NCBI RefSeq assembly: GCF_947179165.1
Contig: NC_077243.1
Location: 54,672,001-54,736,000, forward strand
Direction: 5' to 3'
Length of the DNA stretch: 64,000 nt
DNA from: Solanum dulcamara
Taxonomy: Eukaryota; Streptophyta; Magnoliopsida; Solanales; Solanaceae
Shown here: positions 46,862 to 59,054 of the stretch, piece after piece
How positions within the stretch are numbered: position 1 is the first letter of the stretch
How the letters are laid out: each line of letters starts with the position of its first letter
The notes under the pieces: model-generated
Seen by the model: the letters and a program-made list of their open reading frames with translations, nothing else
What the model was told of the DNA's origin: nothing
Databases searched by the model: none
Position numbers and translations under genes: made by a program

Positions 46862-49296
46862 TGTAATGACCTTGAGGGTAATTTTTAAAATTTGTGCAAA
46901 ATTACCATTTTACCCTATTTTTAGTGCCCCCGAGTGTTATTTGATCAGTTTGTGCTGGTTTTGTTAAAATCTTAATAGATTGTGAATTATGTGAGTTTTT
47001 GAGCTTTTATAAGCTTGAAGTGTTAAAAAGTGATTTTCAATGCCAACTAGAGCTACGGGTCTTAGAATGGGGTTCCGTCAGTTCTATCATCTTTGAAATA
47101 TGGAAATTGGTCTAGAAGAGTTGTCGGAATCACATTTGGGGTTAATACATGGATTTGAGGTCTTGAGTTAAAAAGTTTAATTTTTATGAGCTAAGTTTGA
47201 CTTTGGTCAACAAATTGAGTTTTGAGTGTTAGATGGTGATTCTGCTAGTTCCATTGACTCCGTAACGTGTTTACTAATCAATTTACACTATTGGTTCGTA
47301 TTTATAGAGTTACGAATGAGTTTTGAGGGTCAAAAACATATTTTGAAGGGTGGTGGTGTAAATTGACCGCGGTTAACACGTGATTAGCAGTCAACACGCG
47401 TAAACAGTATCACGCGTGAACAGTAACTTTTTCGGTAGAAAATGCCCCTTTTTTCCCATTGCAATATTTTTCACCATTTGTTTGAGGTTTTAAACTTTTT
47501 GAGGCTATTTGAGAAAAGATTTTCGAGGCAAAGTGTTGGGTAAGTGATTTTTTGACCTAAAACCTTCATTTTTTATTAAGTATTTGATAATTTTAACTCT
47601 TAAATTTTAGTTTCAAACCCCAAAAATCTTTGTTTCTTCTCTAATCTGAATTTTAGGAAAATGACACTTTCTAACTAATTTTGAGATCTATTTTTATGGT
47701 TTTTTCAACCATGAGTTCCTTCTTACCAGTAAAATGTGATTGTCCAATAAATTTTCATATTTGACCCCTTTTGGAAATAATTAAATTTTGGATAATTTTA
47801 CCTCCAATTCTGAAACCTATCAATATGGGTATCATTGGACTTCTTATGATGTGTATGTTTTATTGTTTATAGTAGGTTGTCATTCCGGGCATTGAATTAG
47901 AGAGTTGCTTATCCGGTAGAGGTATTCGGGTGTCGTTTTGGAAATGAGGTGGTTTGGCTATCCTTCTTTGAGATTGAGATGGAATAATTAGTTATTCATA
48001 TGTTATAGAATTTTGGATAGGGTTGCAGTATGAGTTTAGAACATTATATATATTGTGATGATCGTGTGATGACTTATTTATTAATGTGTTGTCGTGTAGG
48101 GGTTTATTTGTATTACATATCCCGTGGGGGGGCTTATTTGTTATCTTATTTGCTTTGAGAGCATGTGATTCGTGATTTCCATAAGAAAGAGGCTTGAGTA
48201 TATTATTTGACTTGTGATGCTCGCCTGAGAGGTTGAGTTGGGGATTTTGAGTATGCTTGAGTATTGAAATATTGTTATGAAAGGGGTGAATATTTAAATA
48301 GAAGTATTTCCTTCCCATTACTATTTATTGAGGGTGAATATCATGTGCAGGTTAAATTTTGAGAACTTTGAACCTTGTACCACATGTGAGTTGAATATTA
48401 CCTCCATGCCATATGTGTTTTGATGCATTCATCCTCATTCATCATATCATGAAACATGGGAAGTCGAGAAATATGGAAATTCTTTTTGAGAAAGAATATG
48501 AAACACCTTTAAACCTTTGTATCTTGAGTCCCTGACTGAGGCAGTTTTACAATAGGGTAGTGGATGCATTATGATCCCTTGAGCAAGATGAGGTGGCAAG
48601 GATAATGAGTTATTGTGATTGAGGTATATGTTCTACGAGAGTCTTGATTCCACCATACCACCACATCATTGCATCATCATATTGCATTGCATTGTATTGA
48701 TATCTGTACTGCTTGAATTATCTGGTTAATTATGATTATGAGCTGTTATTATGGGTTTATTTTACTCACACCATTATATATATAAACTGGCGGTATTGAT
48801 GCCAAAGTGGGACTTTTCTATATGCAGGTGGAAGCGTTCTTTAGTTTATTTCATAGGTTTGTTTAATTCCTTATACTCAGTCAGCTAAAACCTACTGTGT
48901 ACATGTGAATTGTACTCACCCCTACTTTTGTGTCCCTTTTTGATATAGATACTAGTCTTGGTACCTCATGTGACAGTTGATATTCTAACGGATTGTGTAT
49001 TCTCAGATTAGTGGTGAGATCCCGGAATTTGGATTGTCACTAATCTATCTTTATTTCTCAGTCTTTCGTATTATTCATAGACTTATGTTGTATTTTTAGA
49101 CTCGGGCCTTGTATTAGAAGCTCTTTATACATACGACACCAGATTTTGGGATAATTTCTTCGTTGTTTTTCTTTTAATTTAAATTGTGGCATGACTTTCC
49201 CTTTAGGAGTCTCATATGAGTTTTACTTTTAGGCTTACACATCAGGTAGGGTTTTGGGATGTGTTTCATCATGACCTTAATTTTTGGGTCGTGACA
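46862..49296 (+). repeat. Left outer LTR of element G
   Basis: It starts TGTAATGACC and ends GGGTCGTGACA, 2435 bp. Compared by eye with the right LTR, the first 1.4 kb shows about one difference in seven bases but the last 1 kb only about one in fifty. It is not followed by a primer site but by CTTTCGCAACTCACATG. Confidence 0.9.
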
Positions 49297-49766
49297 CTTT
49301 CGCAACTCACATGTTTTTCTTTTTATTTAAATGGAAGTATTTCCTTTCCATTACTATTTATTGAGGGTGAATATCATATGCAGGTTAAGTTTTGAGAACT
49401 TTGAACCTTGTACCGCATGTGAGTTGAATATTACTTCCATTCCATATGTGTTTTGATGCATTCATCCTTATTCATCATATCATGAAACATGGGAAGTTGA
49501 GAAATATGGAAATTCTTTTTGAGAAACAAAATAAAACGCCTTTAAACCTTTGTATCTTGAGTCCTTGACCGAGAAAGTTTTATGGTAGGGTAGTGGATGC
49601 ATTGTTATCCCTTCACCACAAGGAGGTGGCAAGGATAATGAGTTATTGTGATTGAGGTATATGATCTATAAGCCCCCATGGGTCCTGCTTGGTAGCATTG
49701 CTCGGCAAACATCAGGTAGGGTTTTGGGATATTTGCTATCATGACCTCGGTTTTTGGGTCATAAAA
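49297..49766 (+). repeat. Athila-like scrap plus partial, rearranged second LTR
   Basis: 49297-49313 (CTTTCGCAACTCACATG) resembles the Athila target flank at 56592-56609 (CTATCGCAAGTTAAATG), 14 of 18 aligned positions by eye at best. Then TTTTTCTTTTTATTTAAAT matches a late LTR position (about 56460) and switches within ATTTAAAT to an earlier LTR position (like 48290 onward). After about 49676, 37 bases without LTR similarity replace about 600 bp, and LTR sequence resumes at ACATCAGGTAGGG. It ends in GGGTCATAAAA, a decayed GGGTCGTGACA, right before the primer site. Confidence 0.75.
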
Positions 49767-49768
49767 AT

Positions 49769-49780
49769 TTGTATCAGTGC
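49769..49780 (+). other. Primer binding site of element G, decayed
   Basis: TTGTATCAGTGC differs by two bases from TGGTATCAGAGC. It starts two bases after the end of the partial LTR, not after the full left LTR. Confidence 0.75.
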
Positions 49781-49974
49781 ACTAGGTTCACTGGTCTCAT
49801 AAGTTAAAGAGTAGAGTGTCTAGTATAGTCTTACAGATCGGTACATAGACATCTATACTTATCTTCGAGAGGCTACAAGATACTTAATAGAAGGATTTCC
49901 TTCATTTTACTCCCTTCGTGTAATTTATTCATATCAAGTATTGTATACCTCTGATTTATTCCTTCTGCACAGAT

Positions 49975-51414
49975 GGTGAGGATTAGAGCTATAATTACTA
50001 AGGGTGAGGTTGCACCTGCTGCCCGAGCTCCTATATGCGGGAGAGGTAGAGGGCGTGGTGGAGTCACGAGATGAGGTCGAGCGAGGGGAGAGACACCTGC
50101 TTGTGGATGAGATAGAGAGCCATCACTTAAGCCCATGTATGAGCATGAGGATGACTTAGAGTAGAAAATTGAGGAGCAGAGGCCATCTCAGCCTCTTGTG
50201 GTTCCTAATAGTGCTCTGATGCTTCAAGAGCTACTGGTTCGATTATTTTCTAGACTGGAGGTGCTCCTACCTCTGGTATTCTTCTAGGTACTATAGGTTA
50301 TCCTATCATAATTGGTGCTACACTGCCAGTTCAGAGGCCTAGTGTAGGATTTCAGACTCTTGGTTCTTCGGTGCCTTCTATTATACCTCTGAGGTTTGCA
50401 ACTTCTCCAGTTTCTGCTAGTGCTTCCATGTTGGTAGCTGAGCAGAAGAGCTTTGAAAGGTTTGTTTGATTGGCGCCTCCAAGGTTTGATGGTATGGATG
50501 GAGAGAAAGCCTATGAATTTTTGACTGAGTGCCAAGATAGGTTGTTCAACCTAGGCATTTTAGAGTCATATGGAGTAGCTTACACTTCATATTAATTTAC
50601 GGGAGTGGAAAAAGAGTGGTGTAGGTTAGTTCTTGCTCGTAGAACTACTGGTTCCCCTATGATGAGTTGGGAATAGTTTACTAAGGTGTTCCTTGAGAGA
50701 TATGTACCTTATAGCCTCCGTGATCAGCATAGGGATAAGTTTGATAGGCTAGAGTAGGGCTCTCTATCTGTATCTGAGTATGAGACTCACTTCCATAAGT
50801 TATCTTATTATGCTAAGTCGAGTATTCCCACCGAGTTCGAACGGATTGACAAGCAAGTGAACAAATTCGCCAATTATCTCTAGGAGGCTACCGCCTCTCT
50901 TGTACTATTTAGGGGTACGTTTCAGAGTATTATTGATCATGCCAGGATGATAGAGAATATTCGACATGCTAGAAAGGGTGGGGCTAAGAGGTTCTATCGA
51001 TAGGGTCAGTTCAGTGGTCATTTTTTTAAGGGGAGAGAATATTAGGGTTTAGGAACCCATGGTTATCAGGGCAGACCAGTCCAGGCAGCTATTCAGGGTT
51101 CTTCGGGCTCTAAAGGCCATTTTGACACTTCTGGTTATCCCTTACGGGGTTTAGGTCCTCGAGGTTGTTATGTGTATGATGAGTTTGTACATAAGTCCCA
51201 AGATTGCCCAAAATGTGCTCCTTCTACTTTATGGTCTAGGGTACCAGTTGTTCGTTTTATAGATCCTCCAGCTGTTTGAGGTTCTTCGCAGAATACTAGA
51301 GGTGGAACCCATGGTTCTAAGAGTGGAGCATGAGGTGGTGCTCGTGGTGGTTCACAGGCTAAGGGTGACCGTCAGTTATGCTATGCTATACTGGGTAAAT
51401 ATGAGGCAGAACCC
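49975..51414 (+). pseudogene. gag remnant of element G
   Basis: The likely start is ATG 49975 (MVRIRAIITKGEVAPAARAP), followed by a Gly/Arg-rich GRGRGRGG stretch. The capsid begins around 50455 (FERFVRLAPPRFDGMDGEKAYEFLTEC-like in parts) with QFTGVEKEWCRLVLA, FLERYVPYSLRDQHRDKFD and LSVSEYETHFHKLSYYA. Stops include TAG where a Trp (50670s) or Gln is expected. The zinc knuckle near 51170 (CYVYDEFVHKSQDC) has lost its second Cys. The C-terminal Gly/Ser/Arg-rich linker (about 51290-51370) leads into protease. Confidence 0.85.
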
Positions 51415-54146
51415 TCTGATGCAGTTATTATAAGTATTGTTCTAGTTTGCCATCATTCTACTTCGGTGTTATTTGACCTAGGGTATACCTATTCTTATGT
51501 GTCAACTTATTTTGATGTGGGTATTGATTATGTGAGTGAGTCCCTTGCTATGTCTATTATTATTTCTACCCCGATAGGTGAATCTTTAGTGGTGGATCGG
51601 GTATACAAGGGATGTTTGGTGATATTTTCGGGTAGAGAGACCTGTGCAGACTTGATTTTATTAGACATGCTTTATTTTGATGTGATACTGGGTATGGACT
51701 AGTTATCTCCTTATCATGCTATATTATATTGTTATGCCAAGACCGTGACCTTAGCTTATCCCGGTTTACCTAGATTTGTATGGAAGGGTAATCTGAGTTT
51801 GTCTACTAAAGGGGTGATATCTTATATTTGTGCTCATCTCTAGATGGATAAGGGTTGTTTGTCTTATTTGGCTCATGTACGTGATTCACTATCGATTCAT
51901 CTCCTATAGAGACTACGAGGGTGGTGAGAGAGTTTATGGATGTACTACAGACTTGTCGGGAGTTCCTCTTGACCATGATATCAATTTTGTGATTGATTTT
52001 GAGCCTGATATTAAACCTATCTCTATCTCTCATTATTGGATGGCTCCAGCAGAATTGAAGGAGTTGAAAGAACAATTGAAAGATTTATTGAAGAAGAGGT
52101 TTATTAGACCAAGTATATCACTATGGGGTGCACCAGTTTTATTTGTGAAGAAGAAAGATGGTACTATAAGGATGTGTATTGACTATCGACAGTTGAATAA
52201 ATTCACTATCAAGAACAAGTATCCTCTCCCTCACATTGATAATTTATTTAACTAGCTTCAAAGTGCATTGGTGTTCTCAAAGATTAATTTGAGGTCGGGT
52301 TACCATCAGTTGAGAATTTGGGAATCTGATATCCCGAATAGTGCATTCAGGACTCGTTATGGGCATTGTGAGTTTGTGGTTATGTCCTTCAGGTTGACTA
52401 ATGCCCTAGATGCATTTATGGAGTTGATGAACTGGGTATTTTGACCTTATTTGGACTCTTTGTGATCGTGTTTATTGACGACATCTTGGTTTATTCCAAG
52501 AATGAGGCATATCATGTTAGGCACCTAATGACAGTCCTTCAGAGATTGAAAAAGGAGAAGTTGTATGAACAATTCTCCAAATGTGAATTTTAGCTTGAGT
52601 TCGTGACATTATTGGGTCATATAGTGGCCAAGGATGGTATTATGGTTGATCTAGCCAAAGTTGCAGCGGTTCGTGATTGGGTTAGGCCTACTTCGATTTT
52701 GAATATGACAAGTTGAGGACAATTTGAGACAAAGTGTTAAGTGGTGAAGCAAAATTAGCCTCTCTAGATCCAGAAGAAGTTTTGAGAATTAATGGTCATA
52801 TTTATGTGCCCAAGGTTAGTGAATGGGTACATATGATATTGGAGGAGGCTCATTGTTCCAAGTATTTGATTCACTCGGGAGTGGCAAAGATGTTTAATAA
52901 CTTGAAACAACACTATTGGTTGTGTGGCATAAAGAGAGACATTATTGATTTTGTGTCTAAGTGTCTAAATTGCCAACAAGTGAAGTATGAGCATCAGAAA
53001 TCGGGTGGTCTTATGCAAAGGATGCCCATTCCCAAGTGGAAATGAGAGTGTATAACTATGGACTTTGTGTCTGGACTACCCATGGCATTGGGTAAGTATG
53101 ACTCTGTATGGGTGATTGTTGATAGATTGACCCAATCAACTCATTTCCTTTTGGTAAAGACTAGCAATAATGCTGATCAGTTAGCTAGGATCTATCTTTG
53201 TGAGATTATTAGACTGCATGGGGTGCCTATTTCTATTGTGTCGGATCGGGGTTCAGTCTTCACCTCTCACTTTGGGGAGGCATTACAGCGTGGTTTGGAT
53301 ATGCGGCTAGAGATGATTTCAGCATTTCATCCCCAAACTGATGGTCAGTCCGAGCGGACTATTTAGGTGTTGGAGGATATGTTTAGGGCTTGTGTGATTG
53401 ATTTTGGTGCCCGATGGTACCAACACTTTCCCATAGCAGAGTTTGCCTATAATAACCGTTATCACTCCAGTATTTAGATGGCACCATTTGAGGCACTGTC
53501 TGGCCGTAGGTGCCGATCACCCATTGGATGGTTTGATTCTGTTGCGGTTGATGCATTGGATACTGACTTACTTAGGGATGCTGTGGAGCAGGTACGTTTG
53601 ATTAAAGGTCGACTATTAACAGCTCAGAGTTGTCAGAAGATTTATGCTGACAGGAGGGTTTGTCCCTTCGAGTTCATGGTGGGTGATTGTGTGTGGCTTA
53701 AAATATCTCCCATGAAGGGTGTGATGAGGTTTGAGAAGAAGGTCAAGCTTAGCCTGAGGTTTGTTGGCCCATTTGAAATCCTGAGGAGAGTAGGTGGAGT
53801 AGCGTATGAGTTGGCCTTACCCCCTAAATTGTCAACTGTCTATCCGGTGTTTCATATTTCCATGCTTTATAAGTACATAACGGATGAGTCTCGTGTGATT
53901 TCTTATGATGCGGTAGGGTTGAGTCCAGATTTAACTTATGAGGAGGAGCCGACAGTTATCCTAGATAAGCAGCTTCGTAGACTCAGGACCAAGGAGGTCG
54001 CTTCACTCAACGTGGAGTGGCAGCATCATTCTACTAAGGAGGCGACTAGGGAGTTAGAGTCTAATATGCAGGATCGGTTTCCTTGGATTTTTGAGACCCC
54101 ATATACTTTATTTTATCTTATGTTCAAGGACGAACATCCTTTTTAG
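51415..54146 (+). pseudogene. pol remnant of element G: protease, partial RT, integrase, chromodomain; RNase H deleted
   Basis: The protease frame 51466-51702 has LFDLGYTYSYVS (catalytic D-L-G). RT (about 51950-52690) shows [46 protein letters not shown] and, after frame loss, the [14 protein letters not shown] block (about 52480). At about 52700-52735 the sequence jumps from the RT end to the integrase N-terminus, so the rest of RT and all RNase H (about 1 kb) are missing. Integrase and tail run in one frame from 52734 to 54146 with only three stops (53043, 53364 and 53475 regions), each at an expected Trp or Gln. Zinc-binding EAHCSKYLIHSG...CLNC and D-D-E residues (MDFVSG, VSDRGS, GQSERT) are intact. 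A chromodomain (EEPTVILDKQLRRLRTKEVASLNVEW) ends it. Confidence 0.88.
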
Positions 54147-54156
54147 TGGTGGATAT
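54121..54156 (+). other. Pre-PPT hairpin and polypurine tract of element G
   Basis: TGTTC-AAGGAC-GAACA (54121-54136) forms a 5-bp stem around the same AGGA core as in families A and C, and overlaps the last codons of pol. A purine-rich AGTGGTGGATAT (about 54145-54156) precedes the LTR start and is a damaged polypurine tract. Confidence 0.7.
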
Positions 54157-56591
54157 TATAATGACCTTGAGGGTCATTTTCAAAATTTATGGAAAATTAC
54201 CATTTTACTCTATCTTTAGTGTGCTCGAGTGTTATTTGATCGGTTTGTATTGTTGGTTTTGTTAAAATCTTAATAGGTTCTGAATTGTGTTATTTTTTGA
54301 GTTTTCATAAGATTTAAATATTAAAAAGTGATTTTTGGTGCCAACCAGAGCTACGGGTCTCAGAATGGAGTTCCGTCCATTTCATCGGCTCCGGAATATG
54401 GAAATTAGTCTAGGATAGTTTTTGGAATCACATTTGGGGTTAATACATGGATTTAAGGTCTTCAGTTGAAAAGTTTAATTTTTATGAGCTAAGTTTTATT
54501 TTGGTCAAAAAATTGAGTTTCGAGTGTCAGATAGTGATTCTGCTAGTTCCATTGGCTCTGAAACATGTTTTCTGATCAATTTACACTATTGGTTCATATT
54601 TATAGAGTTCTGAATGAGTTTTGAGGGTCAAAAACATGTTTTGAAAGGTGGTGGTATAAGTTGACCACGGTCAATGCGCAGTCAACACGCGGTCAATAGT
54701 CAACACGTATGAACAATAACTTTTTGTGCAGAAAGTGCCCCTTTCTTCCCATTTCAATATTTTTCACCATTTGTTTGAGTTTTTGATCTTTTTGAGGCTA
54801 TTTAAGAAGAGATTTTTGAGGCAAAGTGTTGGGAAAGTGATTTTTTGACCTAAAACCTTCCTTTTTCATTAAGTATTTGACGATTTTAACTGCTAAATTT
54901 TAGTTTCAAAGCCCAAAAATATTTGTTTTTTCCTAATTCGAATTTAAGAAAAATGGCAATTTTTAACTCATTTTGAACTCTATTTTTATGAGTTTTCTAA
55001 CCATGAGTTCCTTATTACCATTAGAATGTGATTGTCCAATAAATTTTCATATTTGACCCTTTTTGGAAATAATTAATTTTTGGACTATTTTACCCCCTGT
55101 TCTGAAACCTATCAATATAGGTGTCATTGGACTCCTTGTGATATTTATGTTTCATTGTTGATAGTGGGTTTTCATTCTAGGCATTGAATTCAGGAGTTGC
55201 TTGTCCTGTAGAGATATTCGAGTGCGGTTTCGGCAATTGAGGTAGGTTTGACTATCCTTCTTTGAGATTGAGATGGGGTAATTAGTCATTTATATGTTAT
55301 AGACTTTGGGATGGGGTTGTAGTATGAGTTAAGAATGTTATGTATATTATGATTCCCGTGTGGGGGCTTACTTATTAATGTATTGCCATATGGGGGTTTA
55401 TTTGTATTACATAGCCCATGTGGGGGGCTTATTTGTTATCTTAGTTACCTTGAGAGCATGTGATTCGTGATTTCCCTAAAAGGAAGGCTTGAGTTTATTA
55501 TTTGATTTGTGATACCCGCCTGAGAGGTTGAGTTGGGGATTTTGAGCATGCTTGAGTATTGAAATATTGTTATGAAAGGGGTGAATATTTAAATAGAAGT
55601 TTTTGCTTCCCATTACTATTTATTGAGGGTGAATATCATGTGCAGGTTAAGTTTTGAGAACTTTGAACCTTGTACCACATGTGAGTTGAATATTACTTCC
55701 ATGCCATATGTGTTTTGATGCATTCATCCTCATTCATCATATCATGAATCATGGGAAGTCGAGAAATATGGAAATTCTTTTTGAGAAAGAATATGAAATA
55801 CCTTTAAACCTTTGTATCTTGAGTCCCTGACTGAGGCAGTTTTACAATAGGGTAGTGGATGCATTATGATCCCTTGAGCAAGAGGAGGTGTCAAGGATAA
55901 TGAGTTATTGTGATTGAGGTATATGTTCTACAAGAGTCTTGATTCCACCATACCACCACATCATTGCATCATCATATTGCATTGCATTGTATTGATATCT
56001 GTACTGCTTGAATTATCTGGTTAATTGTGATTATGAGCTGTTATTATGGGTTTATTTTACTCACACCATTATATATATAAACTGGCGGCACCGATGCCAA
56101 AGTGGGACTTTTCTATATGCAGGTCGAAGTGTTTTTTAGTTTATTTTATAGGTTTGTTTAATTCCTTATACTCAGTCAGCTAAAACCTACTGTGTACATG
56201 TGAATTGTACTCACCCCTACTTTTGTGTCCCTTTTTGATATAGATACTAGTCTGGGTACCTCATGTGGCAGCTGATATTCTAGCGGATTATGTATTCTCA
56301 GATTAGTGGTGAGATCCCGGAATTTGGATTGTCACTAATCTATCTTTATTTCTCAGTCTTTCGTATTATTCATAGACTTATATTGTATTTTTAGACTCGG
56401 ACCTTGTATTAGATGCTCTTTATACTTATGACACCAGATTTTGAGATAATTTCTTCATTGTTTTTCTTTTTATTTAAATTATGGCATGACTTTCCCTTTA
56501 GGAGTCTCGTATGAGTTTTACTTTTAGGCTTACACATCAGGTAGGGTTTTGGGATGTGTTTTATCATGACCTCAATTTTTGGGTCGAGACA
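54157..56591 (+). repeat. 3' LTR of element G
   Basis: It starts TATAATGACC (TG decayed to TA), ends GGGTCGAGACA and is 2435 bp, the same length as 46862-49296. It is directly followed by the CTATC duplication and Athila pol. Confidence 0.92.
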
Positions 56592-59025
56592 CTATCGCAA
56601 GTTAAATGCATGGACCGAGAAAGATCATTTCATAATGTCGTTCATGGAGTAGATGTTAAACTGCCTTGTTGGTAAAGGATGGTACTATTTTCTTGATGGT
56701 TATTCAAGCTATAATGAGATATCAATTTCACCTGAAGACCAAGATAAAGTTGCTTTTACTTGCTCGTATGGGATATTTACTTTCAAAAGGATGTCATTCA
56801 AATTATAATGCACCGGCGACTTTTCAATGTTGCATGATGTCAATATTTTTATACATGGTAAATACATGATTGAAGTTTTATGGATAATTTTTTGGTGGTA
56901 GATGACTCATTCGATGATTGCTTGGCTCATCTAAGTAATATACTAAAAAGGTGTGAAGAATGTAGTCACGTGCTCAACTGAAGAAGTGTCACATCATGGT
57001 GAGAGAAGGCATATTGCTTTGTCTATAAGATCTGGAACAAAGTCATTGAAATTGATTGAGCAAAGATTGAGGTGATCGAAAAGTTGACCCTTCTTATCTC
57101 CATAAAAGATGTTATAAGCTTTCTGGGTCATGGTAGATTTTATCACAGATTCATCAAAGACTTCTCTAAGATAGCAAATCCATTATTCAAACTACTCAAA
57201 AAGGAAATGAAGTTTGTTTTTGATAAGGCTTATCTAAAGGCATTTGAAGAGTTGAAAGATAAGTTGATTTTGGCACCCATCATTATCTCACTATATAGGG
57301 AACAACCGTTCTAAGTTTTGTATGATGCGGGTGGGGTGGCACTTGGCATAGTATTAGGGAAGAGGTGTGACAAAACTCTTCATCCCATATACTATGCTAT
57401 AAAAGGCCTTAATTGTTGCTTAAAAGAACTACATATTGATCGAAAAAGAGTTCCTTGTCGTGGTCTTCACATTCAAAAGTTTCAGATCCTACTTTCTTCA
57501 AACCAAAGTCATTGTACACATTGATCATGTAGCATTGTGATAGCTTATGGAAAACAGAGATGTAAATCCAAGATTGATTCGTTGCGTGCTATTTTTGCAA
57601 GAGTTTTACTTTAAAGTTAGAGACCAAAAATAGACTAAAATCCAAGTTGCCCATCACTTGTCCAGACTAGAAGAAAAGGCAATGCTGAAGTTAGAATATG
57701 GGGTTGAGATAGATGACACTTTCCCAGATGAGCAAGTTTTGGTGGCATCACATGATCTAATTATGTGGTTTGTAGATGTTGCTAATTACTTGGTGAACGA
57801 TATGGCACCTTTAGATTTGTCTATTCACCAATATCAAAAGTTTATGTCTTATGTGAAGAAGTTTTTCTAGGAAGAACCATATTTATTTTGTGTCTGTACT
57901 AATGGGATTATTTGTCGCTCCCTACTTGAGGTGGAGATGATAAGTACTTTGGAAGCATGTCATTCATCATCTGTTGGCGGTCATCATAGTGGTATTCAGA
58001 CAACTAAAACATATTGCAATGCAGACACTATTGGCCTACGATTCATTAAGATGCTCATGATTTTTCCAAATAATATGATTGTTGCTAAAGAGATGGAGGT
58101 ATTTCAAGGAAACATAAACTGTCACTCACTTTTATTCTGGTGATTGAATTGTTCGATATGTGGGGTACTGGCTTTATGGGATTATTTGTGAGTTCAAATA
58201 TGATGAAGTACATACTTGTTACGGGTTACTATGTATCTAAATGGGTGGAAGCTATAACGCATTCTAACAATGAAGGAAAAGTGTCACTACATTTCTTAAA
58301 CGAAATATCTTCTCTAGATTTGGTACACAAAGGGCACTTATCAGCGATGGAGGTTTCCACTTTTGCAATGGGTTGTTCAAAGGTTTCTCGAGAAGTATGG
58401 GGTTCGACATAATGTGGTGACTTCTTACCAACACAAACTAGTGGGCAAGTCGAAGTCTCAAACCTCGAGACCAAGCAAATCTTGGCAAAGATCATTAATG
58501 CCAATAGAATAGATTGGTCGAGAAAGCTTAATGAAGCCTTATAGACAGATTGCAGTGCATTCCAGACAACCATAGGTATGACACCTTACCAACTTATGTT
58601 TGGAAAGTCTTGTCACCTGCCCGTAGAGTTGGAGCACAAAGTCATGTGGGCGCTCAAAAAGCAAAATCTAGATTGGGATGCTGCATCAAAATAGAGGATG
58701 AATCAACTTAATGAGCTTATATTTTCACGTAAACACATATGAAAGTTCAGCCTTGTACAATGAGGGTATGAAGAAGTATCATGACCAGAAGATTCAAAAG
58801 CGTGCATTTGCACCTGGAGATTTGGTCCTCCTATTCAACTCAAGGTTGCGCTTATTTTTTAACAAACTCAAGTAAAAGTGGGTAGGACCATTTCAAGTGG
58901 TTCAAGTACTCCCACATGGTGCGGTTGAATTAGAGAATAGTGATGTAAAGAGGTTCAAGGTAAACAGGCAAAGAATAAAAGCTTACATGGGAACTAAGGA
59001 AGAGATTAAGTTCATGCAATTATAG
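56592..59025 (+). pseudogene. Athila pol 3' part: RT, RNase H, integrase
   Basis: RT resumes with KLNAWTEKDHF, GKGWYYFLDGYSSYNEISI and FTCSYGIFTFKRM. The 57072-57314 frame has SFLGHGRFYHRFIKDFSKIANPL, and RNase H starts with LYDAGGVALGIVLGKR. The region 57658-57870 gives SRLEEKAM and DDTFPDEQVLVASHDLIMWF, the linker before integrase. HSSSVGGHHSG keeps the zinc-binding His pair but the Cys pair is not visible. In the core, the first catalytic Asp of FDxWGxDFMG is Gly (58140-58180) and the YILV..DYVSKW Asp is Tyr; ISDGG survives in another frame at about 58340. The end IKFMQL then TAG (59023-59025) fits the normal Pol end. Confidence 0.85.
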
Positions 59026-59054
59026 ACTTGTGGTGAAGTCTGAGTAACCAAGGA

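Larger units (their letters stand above)
46862..56591 (+). mobile_element. Tekay/Del-type retrotransposon G inside Athila RT
   Basis: Outer LTRs of equal length (46862-49296 and 54157-56591, 2435 bp each) enclose an extra partial LTR, primer site, gag and pol. CTATC stands directly on both sides (46857-46861 and 56592-56596), a perfect 5-bp target duplication. The Athila reading frame ends at MDY on the left and resumes with KLNAW on the right, adjacent parts of one conserved RT motif. RNase H is deleted from its pol. Confidence 0.93.

Noticed and set aside
50284..50535. 83-residue minus frame
   Set aside because: It is antisense to the gag of element G, which explains the sequence.
58229..58573. 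114-residue minus frame
   Set aside because: It is antisense to Athila integrase; a shadow frame.
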